Assembly (NCBI GenBank): GCA_963768775.1
Contig: CAVYIY010000008.1
Coordinates: 1-64,000, forward strand
Length of the DNA: 64,000 bases
DNA from: FEN-33 sp963768775
GTDB taxonomy: Archaea; Thermoplasmatota; Thermoplasmata; Methanomassiliicoccales; UBA472
Direction of reading: 5' to 3'
This document shows positions 34,555-42,105 of this stretch, one piece after another (within the stretch, counting starts at the first letter, position 1; every line of letters starts with the position of its first letter). The position numbers were made by a program, and so were the translations under genes. The notes under the pieces were generated by a model. It had not been told where the DNA came from and did no database searches. It saw only the letters and a program-made list of their open reading frames with translations.

Positions 34555-34701
34555 TGGCACCAAATTAGCTTCGCACCTAGGCCCCCTCCTTAGCCAGACT
34601 TTCGGTGCAGGGCGGCTTTGCACATTAAGCCCACCTCTGCACCCATAGTTTCGGTGCAAGGCGCGGACTTTGGGTGCAAGAACGACTTCTGGTGCAAAGC
34701 C
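34555..34701. repeat. Right subterminal repeat array
   Basis: Same-orientation copies of the core occur at 34597-34610 (GACTTTCGGTGCAG), 34647-34660 (AGTTTCGGTGCAAG), 34666-34680 (GACTTTGGGTGCAAG) and 34684-34699 (GACTTCTGGTGCAAAG, part of the terminal repeat). Degenerate inverted copies lie at 34569-34581, 34615-34629 and 34634-34648. Spacing near the end is 18-19 bp. The array is denser than the left one. Confidence 0.75.
34685..34701 (-). repeat. Right terminal inverted repeat (17 bp)
   Basis: On the minus strand GGCTTTGCACCAGAAGT, one mismatch to the left end. Confidence 0.85.
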
Positions 34702-34710
34702 CACGGGACC
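34702..34710 (+). repeat. 9-bp direct repeat, right target-site duplication
   Basis: CACGGGACC, identical to 33720-33728; immediately outside the right inverted repeat. Confidence 0.85.
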
Positions 34711-34750
34711 TGCCACGCCTGCTCTCCATTCGATTGCTTTCCAACTTTGC

Positions 34751-35263
34751 TCAGAGCAATTTGATCGCGAAGAACATGAAGATGGCATAGACCACCAGGG
34801 CCCGAGTGACGCCCGCAAGGAAATTGGTCAGCGTGAACCATTTCGGCTTCAGCGCCTTCCCTTCCTTGTTGAATATCGAGAAGAGGTAGATGGGCACGGT
34901 ATCGGTCATCAAAGGGATGCTCAGCAGTATGTAGAGTCCGACGTAGCGGGTCTTGCATACGAACTGATCCATCAGGTCCACGAACTTCTTGAACCATTTC
35001 CACCTCGTCGACCAGCGCCTGATCGGGCCTTCCACCTTGATCCCGAGATAGAATATGAGGAACGCTCCCGTCGCCTTTCCCAGGCCGAGGATCAGGGCCT
35101 TGATGAAGATGCTCATGTCGGGATTGAGGAAGAGACCGAACTCGACGGGAATGGGCAGGATTATCGCTGCCAGGACGCAGTAGATATAGAATATCAGCGA
35201 ATAGGCCAGCGGATCCCGGGATATCGATTCCAGGAATGCTATCAGCTGGCTGATGATATCCAT
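34751..35263 (-). CDS. VTT/DedA-like small membrane protein
   Basis: A 170-residue integral membrane protein with four or five hydrophobic segments: AYSLIFYIYCVLAAIILPIP, IFIKALILGLGKATGAFLIF, GLYILLSIPLMTDTVPIYLF and ALVVYAIFMFFAIKLL. The Pro/Gly-containing re-entrant-like pattern LGLGKATGAFLIFYLGIK followed by an Arg/Trp-rich loop (RRWSTRWKWFKKF) resembles the VTT (DedA/SNARE-associated) fold, but the protein is short. A role in lipid scrambling or membrane homeostasis is possible. It reads toward the Imm5 cassette. Confidence 0.6.
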   Translation of the reverse strand: MDIISQLIAFLESISRDPLAYSLIFYIYCVLAAIILPIPVEFGLFLNPDMSIFIKALILGLGKATGAFLIFYLGIKVEGPIRRWSTRWKWFKKFVDLMDQFVCKTRYVGLYILLSIPLMTDTVPIYLFSIFNKEGKALKPKWFTLTNFLAGVTRALVVYAIFMFFAIKLL

Positions 35264-35411
35264 TGCCGGCCAATAGAGCTGAGCGGCTAAAATCTTTCTC
35301 AGGCGCAGCGCAAGAGGATAATCGACCTTTCCGCCGACCGATTATCCAGTATGCCCACCATCTAGGAAGCTTTTTATGGTCAAATAGGAATAATCCCGCT
35401 TAGGGAACGAT

Positions 35412-36023
35412 ATGGCGCCAACCGGTGGAAAGGGCGAAGATTGGTTCGCAGAGCTGGACGCTGAGCTCCAGAAAGAGACCGAAGCGATCAACAAAGACCT
35501 GACCGAGCTCAACAGCTCGAAGCAGTCGATCAACAAGACGCTCATCGAAGATTTCTGGCGCATCTGGATGCGATTCGGAAAGATCAACGTGAACATGACC
35601 ATGGAACCTTCTCACGAGACATTTGCCAACTTTGATGTCTACCCTGACCAGTGGCGCTTCAAGGAAGGATTCAACTTCGCAAGCGTCAACAGCCTGCAAT
35701 TGGTCGACAGGAGCTCGGACCAGGGGAGGCTCGGGGATTCCATCAAGGTCTGGTACTACATGGTCGACTCCACCCCGCACGTCCGGGTGATCTTCGAGTA
35801 TTGCGAAGGCGAGCATTACTACAAGTATGCTGGCTGGAAGCGCATCTTCGCGCAGTTCGTGATCTTCGACTCGCCGATAACCCATCTGAGCATGAACAAG
35901 TTGCATGAGAAGATGGGGGATGTGGTCAAGGTCTGGTACGAGTCACACCTCAGGCGCAACCGCGACATCATCATCAAGCACCTGAAGGAGAACTACGAGC
36001 GCGGCGAGACCTTCACCGAGTGA
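35412..36023 (+). CDS. Uncharacterised cytoplasmic protein, 203 residues
   Basis: The first 50 residues are highly charged and likely coiled (ELDAELQKETEAINKDLTELNSSKQSI). The central part has an alternating pattern with many aromatics (FWRIWMRFGKINVNMTM, KVWYYMVDSTPHVRVIFEY, YYKYAGWKRIFAQFVIF), suggesting a beta-rich fold. It ends with a basic helix (SHLRRNRDIIIKHLKENYERG). No signal peptide, cysteine pair or known motif. It lies directly upstream of the RPA genes but is separated by 124 bp with its own T-rich end, so a link to DNA replication is only positional. Confidence 0.6.
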   Translation: MAPTGGKGEDWFAELDAELQKETEAINKDLTELNSSKQSINKTLIEDFWRIWMRFGKINVNMTMEPSHETFANFDVYPDQWRFKEGFNFASVNSLQLVDRSSDQGRLGDSIKVWYYMVDSTPHVRVIFEYCEGEHYYKYAGWKRIFAQFVIFDSPITHLSMNKLHEKMGDVVKVWYESHLRRNRDIIIKHLKENYERGETFTE

Positions 36024-36147
36024 TCTTCGTCGGTTTTCCTTTTCTCTATCGTACCGGACGAGCTGGTACGACCCACTTTCACTTACCCGAAAGAATACTT
36101 TTAAACCATGCGCTGATAAAGAGAGCATAGCCTAAACACCTTGAGGT

Positions 36148-37482
36148 ATGACCATGGAAAAACAAGAACTCGCACCCCATGTATCTGAAATCGCCCGGGT
36201 GCTCGGAAACAAGATCGAGGAAACGGAGATCGAGAAAGAGCTGGACACCTACCTGAACCTATATCGGGTGTCCTTGGAGACCGCCAAGCGGAGCGTGGTG
36301 CGCAAGCTGGGCGGGGACCCGAACGCCCTGACCAAGGGGGTCAGGAAGCTCATCAGCGAGCTCAGCGGCACGGAGATGAGCGTCGACCTACTGGTCAAGG
36401 TGCTCACCGTCAATCGCAAGGAGATCGAGCAGAACAACGAGACCAAGAGGATCCTCTACGGCCTCATGGCGGACGAGGGCGGGAACATCGCCTACACCGC
36501 CTGGGATGCGGAAAGGTTCCAGCTGGAGCGGGGCAAGGTGTACCTGGTCAGGAACGCCTATACCAAGGAATGGAACAGCCAGCCTCAGCTGAACCTGGGC
36601 AACCGTGCCACCATCGAACCCCAACCTGACGATTCCCTCAAACTGCCGGAGGGGATGGACGTTCCCTCCTACGGACCGACGAACGCCACGGTGATCGAGC
36701 TGAAGGAGGGGATGAACAGCGTCACCATCACCGCCAAGGTGCTGTCGGTGGAAGCGAGGAAGCTGGAGACGCCGAACGGCCCCAAGCAGGTGTTCTCTGG
36801 GATTATGGCAGATGCCTCAGGCAAAGTGCAATACTCCGCCTGGCACGATTTCGGGCTGAAGCCCGGGGACGTCATCACCATCCGGGGCGCGTACGTGCGC
36901 ACCTGGCGCGGCATACCGCAATTGAACTTCGGGGAGAGGGCGGGAGTGGAGCGGACAAAAGCGACGTTCGGCTCCGACCTGGAGCTGAGCAAGCCCAAGA
37001 TCCGGAGCATCGGTGAGCTGGAGTCGGTCGGCGGGGCGGTCGATGTCCTCGTCCGCGGCGTGGTCGTCGACATCAAGAAGGGCAGTGGTCTAATCTTCCG
37101 CTGCCCGCAGTGCAACCGCCTGGTGCAGAAAGGCTTGTGCCGCATCCACGGCAAGGTCGATGGGCAGCCGGACCTGAGGATCAAGGCAGTGGTCGACGAC
37201 GGCGCGGCCGCCCTGACGGCCGTGCTGAATAAAGATATCACCGAGATGCTGGTCGGGATCACCCTGGCCGAAAGCCTCAGGGAGGCCAAGGAGGCTATGA
37301 ACCCCGAGATCGTGGAGGAGAAGATCAAGGACCGGATGCTGGGGAAGCCCATCGAGGTGCGCGGAAACGTTACCAGCGACGAGTATGGACTGATGATGAT
37401 CGTGACCGAGGCCGAGCTGACGGTGCCGGAGGTAAGGAGCGAGGCCGCCTCCCTCCTTTCCGAGCTGGAGGCCTCCCAATGA
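36148..37482 (+). CDS. Replication factor A (RPA, single-strand DNA-binding protein)
   Basis: A 444-residue multi-OB-fold protein. After a helical N-terminal segment there are at least two clearly repeated OB cores: VNRKEIEQNNETKRILYGLM... with ILYGLMADEGGNIAYTAWD, and VFSGIMADASGKVQYSAWH, each followed by ...RNAYTKEWNSQPQLNLG / RGAYVRTWRGIPQLNFG. A third OB domain holds a zinc finger, FRCPQCNRLVQKGLCRIHG. This is the euryarchaeal RPA arrangement, protecting ssDNA in replication and repair. The next gene overlaps by four bases and is its usual partner. Confidence 0.92.
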   Translation: MTMEKQELAPHVSEIARVLGNKIEETEIEKELDTYLNLYRVSLETAKRSVVRKLGGDPNALTKGVRKLISELSGTEMSVDLLVKVLTVNRKEIEQNNETKRILYGLMADEGGNIAYTAWDAERFQLERGKVYLVRNAYTKEWNSQPQLNLGNRATIEPQPDDSLKLPEGMDVPSYGPTNATVIELKEGMNSVTITAKVLSVEARKLETPNGPKQVFSGIMADASGKVQYSAWHDFGLKPGDVITIRGAYVRTWRGIPQLNFGERAGVERTKATFGSDLELSKPKIRSIGELESVGGAVDVLVRGVVVDIKKGSGLIFRCPQCNRLVQKGLCRIHGKVDGQPDLRIKAVVDDGAAALTAVLNKDITEMLVGITLAESLREAKEAMNPEIVEEKIKDRMLGKPIEVRGNVTSDEYGLMMIVTEAELTVPEVRSEAASLLSELEASQ

Positions 37483-38375
37483 TCTCGCGCGAGGTGGCCT
37501 GGCGCGTATTCGCGGGCGAGTACAACTCCTCCAACCTGGAGATCAAGGGGGAGGGAGAGAGGGCGCCTTCGTACATCGTAACCCCGATCGGGGCGATGAT
37601 CAACCGCGTCTTCCTCGTCGGCGTGCTCACGGACCTGGACAACATTGGCACGGGCGAGGAGCCACTGTGGCGCGCCCGATTGTCCGACCCCACGGGTACG
37701 TTCTACGTTTCATCGGGGCAGTATCAGCCAGAAGCTACGGCTACGTTATCGAAGATCGAGCCGCCGGCGTTCATCGCGGTGGTGGGCAAGACCCGAACCT
37801 ACTCGCCTGAGGAAGGGACGGTCTACGTATCCATCAGGCCGGAGAAGGTGACGATCGTGGATGCTGGCATCAGGGACTATTGGGTGCTGGAGGCTTGCCG
37901 CTCCACCCTGAAGCGGATCGAGGCGATGAGCGACGCCAAGGAAATGGCCGCCCCCACGGTGGACGAGCTGGTTAAGCTCGGGCATAGCCGGCTGCTGTCC
38001 GAGGGCGTGGTCAAGGCCTGCGAGCACTATAAAGACGTGGACCTGAGCCGCTATCGCGGCATGGTCGTGGACGCATTGAGGTACCTCCTGCCCGAATACC
38101 GGCGCGACCAGGAAGCGGAGATGCCCAAGGAGATGGCCACCAATCCCGAGGAGATCGAGGAGGAGGAAGAGGCCAAGGAAGTGGACCGCGAGGAGCAGGT
38201 TCTCGCTCTAATAACCGCCCTGGACAAGAACGGGAAGGGGGCCCCCTGGGACCAGATCGTGGACGAGGTCAAGAGGCTGGGACTGGACAAGGCCCAACTG
38301 GAGGAAGTGACCAACTCCCTCCTGGACAAGGGCATGATCTACGAGCCGGTGCTCGGCCGGATGAAGCGGATCTGA
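37479..38375 (+). CDS. RPA-associated protein (RPAP/COG3390 type)
   Basis: A 298-residue partner of RPA, translationally coupled to it through ATGA (37479-37482). It begins ISREVAWRVFAGEYN, a stretch typical of the euryarchaeal RPA-associated family, followed by an OB-fold (RVFLVGVLTDLDNIG ... FYVSSGQYQP). After a very acidic linker (EEIEEEEEAKEVDREE) there is a C-terminal winged helix (ALITALDKNGKGAPWDQIVDE ... SLLDKGMIYEPVLG). The pair is expected to form an RPA complex comparable to the eukaryotic RPA32 arrangement. Confidence 0.88.
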   Translation: MISREVAWRVFAGEYNSSNLEIKGEGERAPSYIVTPIGAMINRVFLVGVLTDLDNIGTGEEPLWRARLSDPTGTFYVSSGQYQPEATATLSKIEPPAFIAVVGKTRTYSPEEGTVYVSIRPEKVTIVDAGIRDYWVLEACRSTLKRIEAMSDAKEMAAPTVDELVKLGHSRLLSEGVVKACEHYKDVDLSRYRGMVVDALRYLLPEYRRDQEAEMPKEMATNPEEIEEEEEAKEVDREEQVLALITALDKNGKGAPWDQIVDEVKRLGLDKAQLEEVTNSLLDKGMIYEPVLGRMKRI

Positions 38376-38888
38376 TCAACGGAACTCACGGCGGGAGAGC
38401 CAGACCAGGGTCAGGCCGATCAGTCCGATGACCGAGCCTTCGAGGAAGACCATCCCGAAGGTGCCGAGGGCGAAGACCCCTCCAATCATGGCCAGCTTGA
38501 AGTGACGGCGCTGGGCGGCGAAGAAGCCGCCGAGAAAGGCCATTGCGCCCGAGATGAGCCAGAAGACGCCAAGGAATACCACTGCCTCCTGAACACCGGC
38601 CAGATCCCCACCGTAGACCTTCACGATCTCGGCGACGATCGCTTCCTGGTTCAGCATCACGAAGGTTGACATGGTGAGCCCGATCAGCCCGGAGAGCACC
38701 AGGCAGACGGCGCCTGTCACCGACCGCATCGATCCGATGACCTTGGAGTTGCGGAACGAGATCGGCTCCAGCGGGGGGACGGCCTCCTTGATCAACATGC
38801 CGCACTTCGGACAGAGGGTCATCTCCTCCTTCAGGTACTCGCCGCAGTGGGGGCAGAAGCCAAGTCGGTCGTTCGCGCTGGTCGCCAA
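38376..38888 (-). CDS. Zinc-ribbon membrane protein
   Basis: The start is assigned to TTG 38888: GGTGA lies seven bases upstream and a TATA box a further 20 or so bases up, whereas the longer open frame upstream is Arg/Ser-rich and looks non-coding. The 170-residue protein opens with a zinc ribbon FCPHCGEYLKEEMTLCPKCG and then has four hydrophobic segments (SVTGAVCLVLSGLIGLTMS, AVVFLGVFWLISGAMAFLGG, LAMIGGVFALGTFGMVFL, VIGLIGLTLVWL). Such zinc-ribbon/TM proteins are common in Thermoplasmata; function unknown. It is convergent with the RPA partner gene. Confidence 0.7.
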   Translation of the reverse strand: MATSANDRLGFCPHCGEYLKEEMTLCPKCGMLIKEAVPPLEPISFRNSKVIGSMRSVTGAVCLVLSGLIGLTMSTFVMLNQEAIVAEIVKVYGGDLAGVQEAVVFLGVFWLISGAMAFLGGFFAAQRRHFKLAMIGGVFALGTFGMVFLEGSVIGLIGLTLVWLSRREFR

Positions 38889-38919
38889 TTCTGAGTCACC
38901 ATGCCACAATTTGCCCTTC

Positions 38920-38928
38920 TCATATAAG
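38920..38928 (-). promoter_or_regulatory. TATA box of the zinc-ribbon membrane protein gene
   Basis: Minus-strand CTTATATGA, placing transcription start near 38898 at the GGTGA site, consistent with a very short leader and the TTG start at 38888. Confidence 0.45.
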
Positions 38929-38964
38929 CGGATTTGCGAATCAAGGCTATCTCCGGCCGATGGA

Positions 38965-39762
38965 TCAGAGCACGACCTTCGCCAGCTGGTCCTCGCCCTG
39001 CCATTGCTCCTGCAGGTGGAACTCGGTCCTCCTCTCGATGTCAGAATACCAGTAGGCCAGGAAGGGGAAGCAGAGCAGAGAAATCGCGAAGAACGCCAGG
39101 AAGTTGGACTTGCCAGCATTCTGATTGACTGCGATTGCCAGCTCCCTCCCCGACTTCGCCTCCGCCACCTTGATTTGCGAGAGGAATTCCTGCCAATTCC
39201 GGTCATGTTCTGCCCGCGCCGCCATCATGGACCTCAGGAAGGCAAACCCGAAGGCGATCCCTACGATTGGCAGGGCGGACATGGGTGCGATCATCTCGTT
39301 CGGGGGCCGTTCCCGTCTGGAAGCATCGAGGTTGGCGCGCTGCATCTTGGTAACGGCCTCCCTTGCCTCCGCGGAATCCGATTCCATTGCGTGCTGGCGG
39401 ACGACATCGATGAGCAGGGGGCGGAGCGCCGCCTCACGACTGAGGTGCGCGTTCATGCTCTTCACCAGCTTGTAATTGATTATCGCCAGTACGGCGAAGC
39501 TCACCGAGTATATGGCCAGATAGCCGAAGACGAAGCCGGTCAGGTTCGGGACGAGGACGAAGAACGTGAGCCCGGTCAGGGCGGCGAGGGAGACTGCCAC
39601 CAATGGCACGTAGCGCCAATAACCGACGATCGTCGTCTCGCTGGATTTCCGGTCCCAGATGATCCTCTTGATCTGCGCTTTTGCACTCTCTGCCGAAGGC
39701 GCTTTCGCCTCAGGCCGGGATCCGGCAGCAAGACGGTAATTAGCATCAGGGCTAGGGCGCAA
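38965..39762 (-). CDS. Uncharacterised membrane protein, about four TM segments
   Basis: A 265-residue protein. An N-terminal polar, Ala/Lys-rich tail (to about 45) is followed by VPLVAVSLAALTGLTFFVLV and FVFGYLAIYSVSFAVLAIIN, a charged helical domain of about 80 residues (HLSREAALRPLLIDVVRQH...), then IAPMSALPIVGIAFGFAFL and FLAFFAISLLCFPFLAYW. No catalytic motif. The next gene upstream in this direction is separated by a gap, so it may stand alone. Start is the first ATG; internal later starts are possible. Confidence 0.55.
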   Translation of the reverse strand: MRPSPDANYRLAAGSRPEAKAPSAESAKAQIKRIIWDRKSSETTIVGYWRYVPLVAVSLAALTGLTFFVLVPNLTGFVFGYLAIYSVSFAVLAIINYKLVKSMNAHLSREAALRPLLIDVVRQHAMESDSAEAREAVTKMQRANLDASRRERPPNEMIAPMSALPIVGIAFGFAFLRSMMAARAEHDRNWQEFLSQIKVAEAKSGRELAIAVNQNAGKSNFLAFFAISLLCFPFLAYWYSDIERRTEFHLQEQWQGEDQLAKVVL

Positions 39763-39815
39763 GTCTCTCTCCTCACCTCAGAATCCGGCGCTGAGCTATA
39801 AATGCGAGCGCGAGG

Positions 39816-40628
39816 TCAGGCGCGGACGATGATGCCTGCGTAGCCCACCACCTGCTCCATCGGCCGGACGTCGCCCGAGTTGCCGTAGCGGAGGAGCTGG
39901 GCTTCCGTCCCCTGCACCGCCTCCAGCATCGCCATCACTGGGCCGTAGCCGCACATGGAGACGTCCTGCTGCATCACGACCCTCTCCACTCCCGCGGAGT
40001 TCAACTTCAATATCTGGTCGATGACCGCCTTGTCCTTCTTCTCCGCCTCCCTGGCAGAGATGTAATGGCTGAAGTCGCTCGATGCGATGATTATCACGTC
40101 CCGCCCCTTGCAGGCGTGCCTCAGATGGGCGCCGAGCTCCTTCGCGGTCTCGTGATCCTGGAAGGTCATGGCGATGGGCACGAACTTCGCCTCCTTGGAG
40201 AAGTACTGGATGAACGGCACCTGGACCTCGATGGAATGCTCCTGCGCATGGGCGAAAGGATCCTCGTCCACCCAGTTACGCAGCTTGCCGGCGATCTCAT
40301 GGTCTATCCTGCAGGTGCCCAGCGGCGTGACGAAGTCCTCGGTCGTCATCGCCACCCCGCTCCCGATCCCGTGGTGGTTCGGACCGATGATGATGAAGGT
40401 CTCGGGGAAGCCTTCGGAGGCGATCGCACCGTAGACGTGCGCTGCTACCGGACCGGAGAAGACGTAGCCCGCGTGAGGCACAACCGCTCCACGGATGGAG
40501 CCCCTGCCCTTCGCCAGCGCCGGCACCTGCCCCGGACCAAGTGGCCCGCGGAACGATTCCTCGATCTGCTCTCTCAGTGCCTCCTCCTTCGAAGGATAGA
40601 ATTGGCCGGCGACGGCGGGATAGCGCAT
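39816..40628 (-). CDS. MEMO1-family protein (AmmeMemoRadiSam system protein B type)
   Basis: Start chosen at ATG 40628 because the protein then opens with MRYPAVAGQFYPSKEEALRE, the family N-terminus. 270 residues of the LigB/MEMO fold. Metal-site residues lie in VVPHAGYVFSGPVAAHVY, IGPNHHGIGSG and EHSIEVQVPFIQYF. IIASSDFSHYISAREAE is another strong signature. Its position after rpoK and rpsB is a widely conserved archaeal arrangement. The biochemical role is unsettled, so no reaction is claimed. Confidence 0.93.
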   Translation of the reverse strand: MRYPAVAGQFYPSKEEALREQIEESFRGPLGPGQVPALAKGRGSIRGAVVPHAGYVFSGPVAAHVYGAIASEGFPETFIIIGPNHHGIGSGVAMTTEDFVTPLGTCRIDHEIAGKLRNWVDEDPFAHAQEHSIEVQVPFIQYFSKEAKFVPIAMTFQDHETAKELGAHLRHACKGRDVIIIASSDFSHYISAREAEKKDKAVIDQILKLNSAGVERVVMQQDVSMCGYGPVMAMLEAVQGTEAQLLRYGNSGDVRPMEQVVGYAGIIVRA

Positions 40629-40681
40629 TTTGACCGAAATAAAAAGGTAAGAGGGTTGATTAAAGGGTTTGCGCTCGACCC

Positions 40682-41293
40682 TCAAAGGCTGGCTTCGAAG
40701 TCGTCGATGGTGAGCTTGAAATCCTCGTCCCTGGTGAGGAATCCCTTCTCCTTAAGGATCTCCCGGGTGAGCAGCCAGTAGACGCAGGCAAGCGCGCGGC
40801 GGCCCTTGTTGTTGGTCGGCACCACCAGGTCAACGTTCCTGGTCTCATTGTTGGCGTCGCACAATGCGACGATTGGGATGCCGACGTTCATCGCCTCGGC
40901 CATCGCCTGCTGGTCTGCCGCTGGATCAGTGACAAGCAGCACTTCGGGCTCGCTGAACATGGGGAGCTTCGGGTTCGTGAGCGATCCGGGTACAAATCTG
41001 CTCTCCGAGGTCTTGGCGCCGATGGTCTTGGTGAACACCTTGACCGGCTTCTGGCCATATTGGCGCGCTGATACCACCATGATCCGGTCCGGTGTATAGC
41101 GGGACAGGAACTTGGCCGCGGCCCTGATCCTGTTATCGGTCTGTTTCACGTCCAAGACGTACAGGCCATCGGACCTGACTTTGAATATGAACTGCTTCAT
41201 GTCGGCGCTCTTCTGCTGCGTTCCGATGTGAACGCCCGACGTGAGATAGACATCCTCGGGAACTAGCAAATCTGACTTCACTTCATCGCTCAT
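40682..41293 (-). CDS. rpsB: Small ribosomal subunit protein uS2
   Basis: A 203-residue archaeal/eukaryotic-type uS2. Blocks visible: YLTSGVHIGTQQKSADMKQF, RTDGLYVLDVKQTDNRI-like RSDGLYVLDVKQTDNRIRAA, RFVPGSLTNPKLPMFSEPEVLLVTD, and PIVALCDANNETRNVDLVVPTNNKGRRAL. It lies 15 bp downstream of rpoK and 53 bp upstream of the MEMO gene, all minus strand. It sits at the ribosomal head-body junction and helps mRNA binding. Confidence 0.97.
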   Translation of the reverse strand: MSDEVKSDLLVPEDVYLTSGVHIGTQQKSADMKQFIFKVRSDGLYVLDVKQTDNRIRAAAKFLSRYTPDRIMVVSARQYGQKPVKVFTKTIGAKTSESRFVPGSLTNPKLPMFSEPEVLLVTDPAADQQAMAEAMNVGIPIVALCDANNETRNVDLVVPTNNKGRRALACVYWLLTREILKEKGFLTRDEDFKLTIDDFEASL

Positions 41294-41308
41294 CGAAAAA
41301 CCTGCCCA

Positions 41309-41482
41309 TTAATCCCTCTTTACGTCGATTGGTATGATGTGGCGATCGAACTCCATCTTGGCTATCTCGATGGGATCGATCATCCCTTCTGGTATATCGA
41401 AAAGAACCGGAGCACCGAGAGAAATTTGGAGCGCCCTCGCACCGATAATGCGCGCCTTCTCGAACCTGGTATATTTCTTCAT
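41309..41482 (-). CDS. rpoK: DNA-directed RNA polymerase subunit K (Rpb6 homologue)
   Basis: Start at ATG 41482: the 57-residue protein begins MKKYTRFEKARIIGARALQ, the exact RpoK N-terminus, and ends with EFDRHIIPIDVKRD. TRFEKARIIGARALQISLGAP is the conserved core that clamps RpoA' in archaeal RNA polymerase. A GGTGAT ribosome site precedes it. An open reading frame continuing upstream to 41542 covers the promoter and is not translated. Confidence 0.96.
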   Translation of the reverse strand: MKKYTRFEKARIIGARALQISLGAPVLFDIPEGMIDPIEIAKMEFDRHIIPIDVKRD

Positions 41483-41524
41483 ACGATCACCGATAAGGGA
41501 AGTATCCCCCCATATTAGCATGCC

Positions 41525-41533
41525 CTTATAAGC
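41525..41533 (-). promoter_or_regulatory. TATA box of the rpoK-rpsB-MEMO operon
   Basis: Minus-strand GCTTATAAG about 46 bp upstream of the rpoK ATG, leaving a leader of about 20 bases that includes a GGTGAT ribosome site. Confidence 0.5.
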
Positions 41534-41610
41534 TTTTTGCATTAGGCGTTCAAAATCCGGTCTAGCCAGATGCCTAAACCCGTCGAGGCTGAATTGTCAG
41601 GCAAACACCT

Positions 41611-42105
41611 TCACTTCTGGTGCAATCGCTCCCGGGTGTAGGGCACGAGACCGCCGCTCTCGAGGATGCTCATCAAGAAATCCGGCATCGGGTCGAACCT
41701 CATCACTAGCTCGCTGCCGACCACCTTGATGGTGCCTTGATGCAAATCGATGCTGACGAAGTCGCCTGTATGAACGACCTGGGAGGCCTTCGGGCTGATC
41801 ACCACCGGTAAGCCCACGTTTATGGCGTTGCGGAAGAAGATGCGCGAGAAGCTGCCAGCGACGATGGCGCCCACTCCGGCGTGCTTCAATGCCAGAGGAG
41901 CCTGCTCCCGGCTGGAGCCGCAGCCGAAGTTGCGCCCTGCGACTATTATGTCTCCTTTGTGGACCTGTCTCGCGAACTGGGGGTCGGAATCCTCCATGAC
42001 GTGGGCCGCAAGGTTCTGCGCGTTGTAGTCATCGAGGTAGCGGCCTGGGATTATCAGGTCCGTGTTGATGTGGTCCCCGAACTTCCAAGCCTTCCCTTCG
42101 ATCAC
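41611..42105 (-). CDS. leuD: 3-isopropylmalate dehydratase/homoaconitase-family small subunit
   Basis: Start is GTG 42105, overlapping the large-subunit stop by GTGA; 164 residues. The swivelling domain has GKAWKFGDHINTDLIIPGRY at the start and GRNFGCGSSREQAPLALKHAG (substrate-binding Ser/Arg), then SFSRIFFRNAINVGLPVV. The specificity loop reads GRYLDDYN; isopropylmalate and homoaconitate enzymes in methanogens typically carry other residues after YL, so the exact substrate is open. It forms a complex with the product of the overlapping leuC. Confidence 0.85.
   Translation of the reverse strand: MIEGKAWKFGDHINTDLIIPGRYLDDYNAQNLAAHVMEDSDPQFARQVHKGDIIVAGRNFGCGSSREQAPLALKHAGVGAIVAGSFSRIFFRNAINVGLPVVISPKASQVVHTGDFVSIDLHQGTIKVVGSELVMRFDPMPDFLMSILESGGLVPYTRERLHQK

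Larger units (their letters stand above)
33729..34701. mobile_element. 973-bp non-autonomous transposon-like cassette carrying an Imm5-like gene
   Basis: Left end GGCTTTGCACCTGAAGT (33729-33745); the reverse complement of the right end (34685-34701) is GGCTTTGCACCAGAAGT, 16 of 17 identical. Both ends are flanked by the perfect 9-bp direct repeat CACGGGACC. Inside each end are extra copies of the motif GACTTTNGGTGCA, related to the terminal repeat itself. The only credible gene is the Imm5-like one on the minus strand; no transposase fits. Sites with multiple binding repeats resemble transposase-binding arrays, but which IS family would mobilise it is unknown. It lies between the purP promoter and a VTT-protein gene. 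Confidence 0.82.

Noticed and set aside
33729..34701. Integron-like or phage-derived insertion
   Set aside because: No integrase or attC palindrome; the 9-bp duplication outside inverted repeats is transposition-like.
41613..41625. Another copy of the cassette motif (ACTTCTGGTGCAA)
   Set aside because: It coincides with the last codons and stop of the leuD gene on the minus strand and no second motif is near; likely chance.
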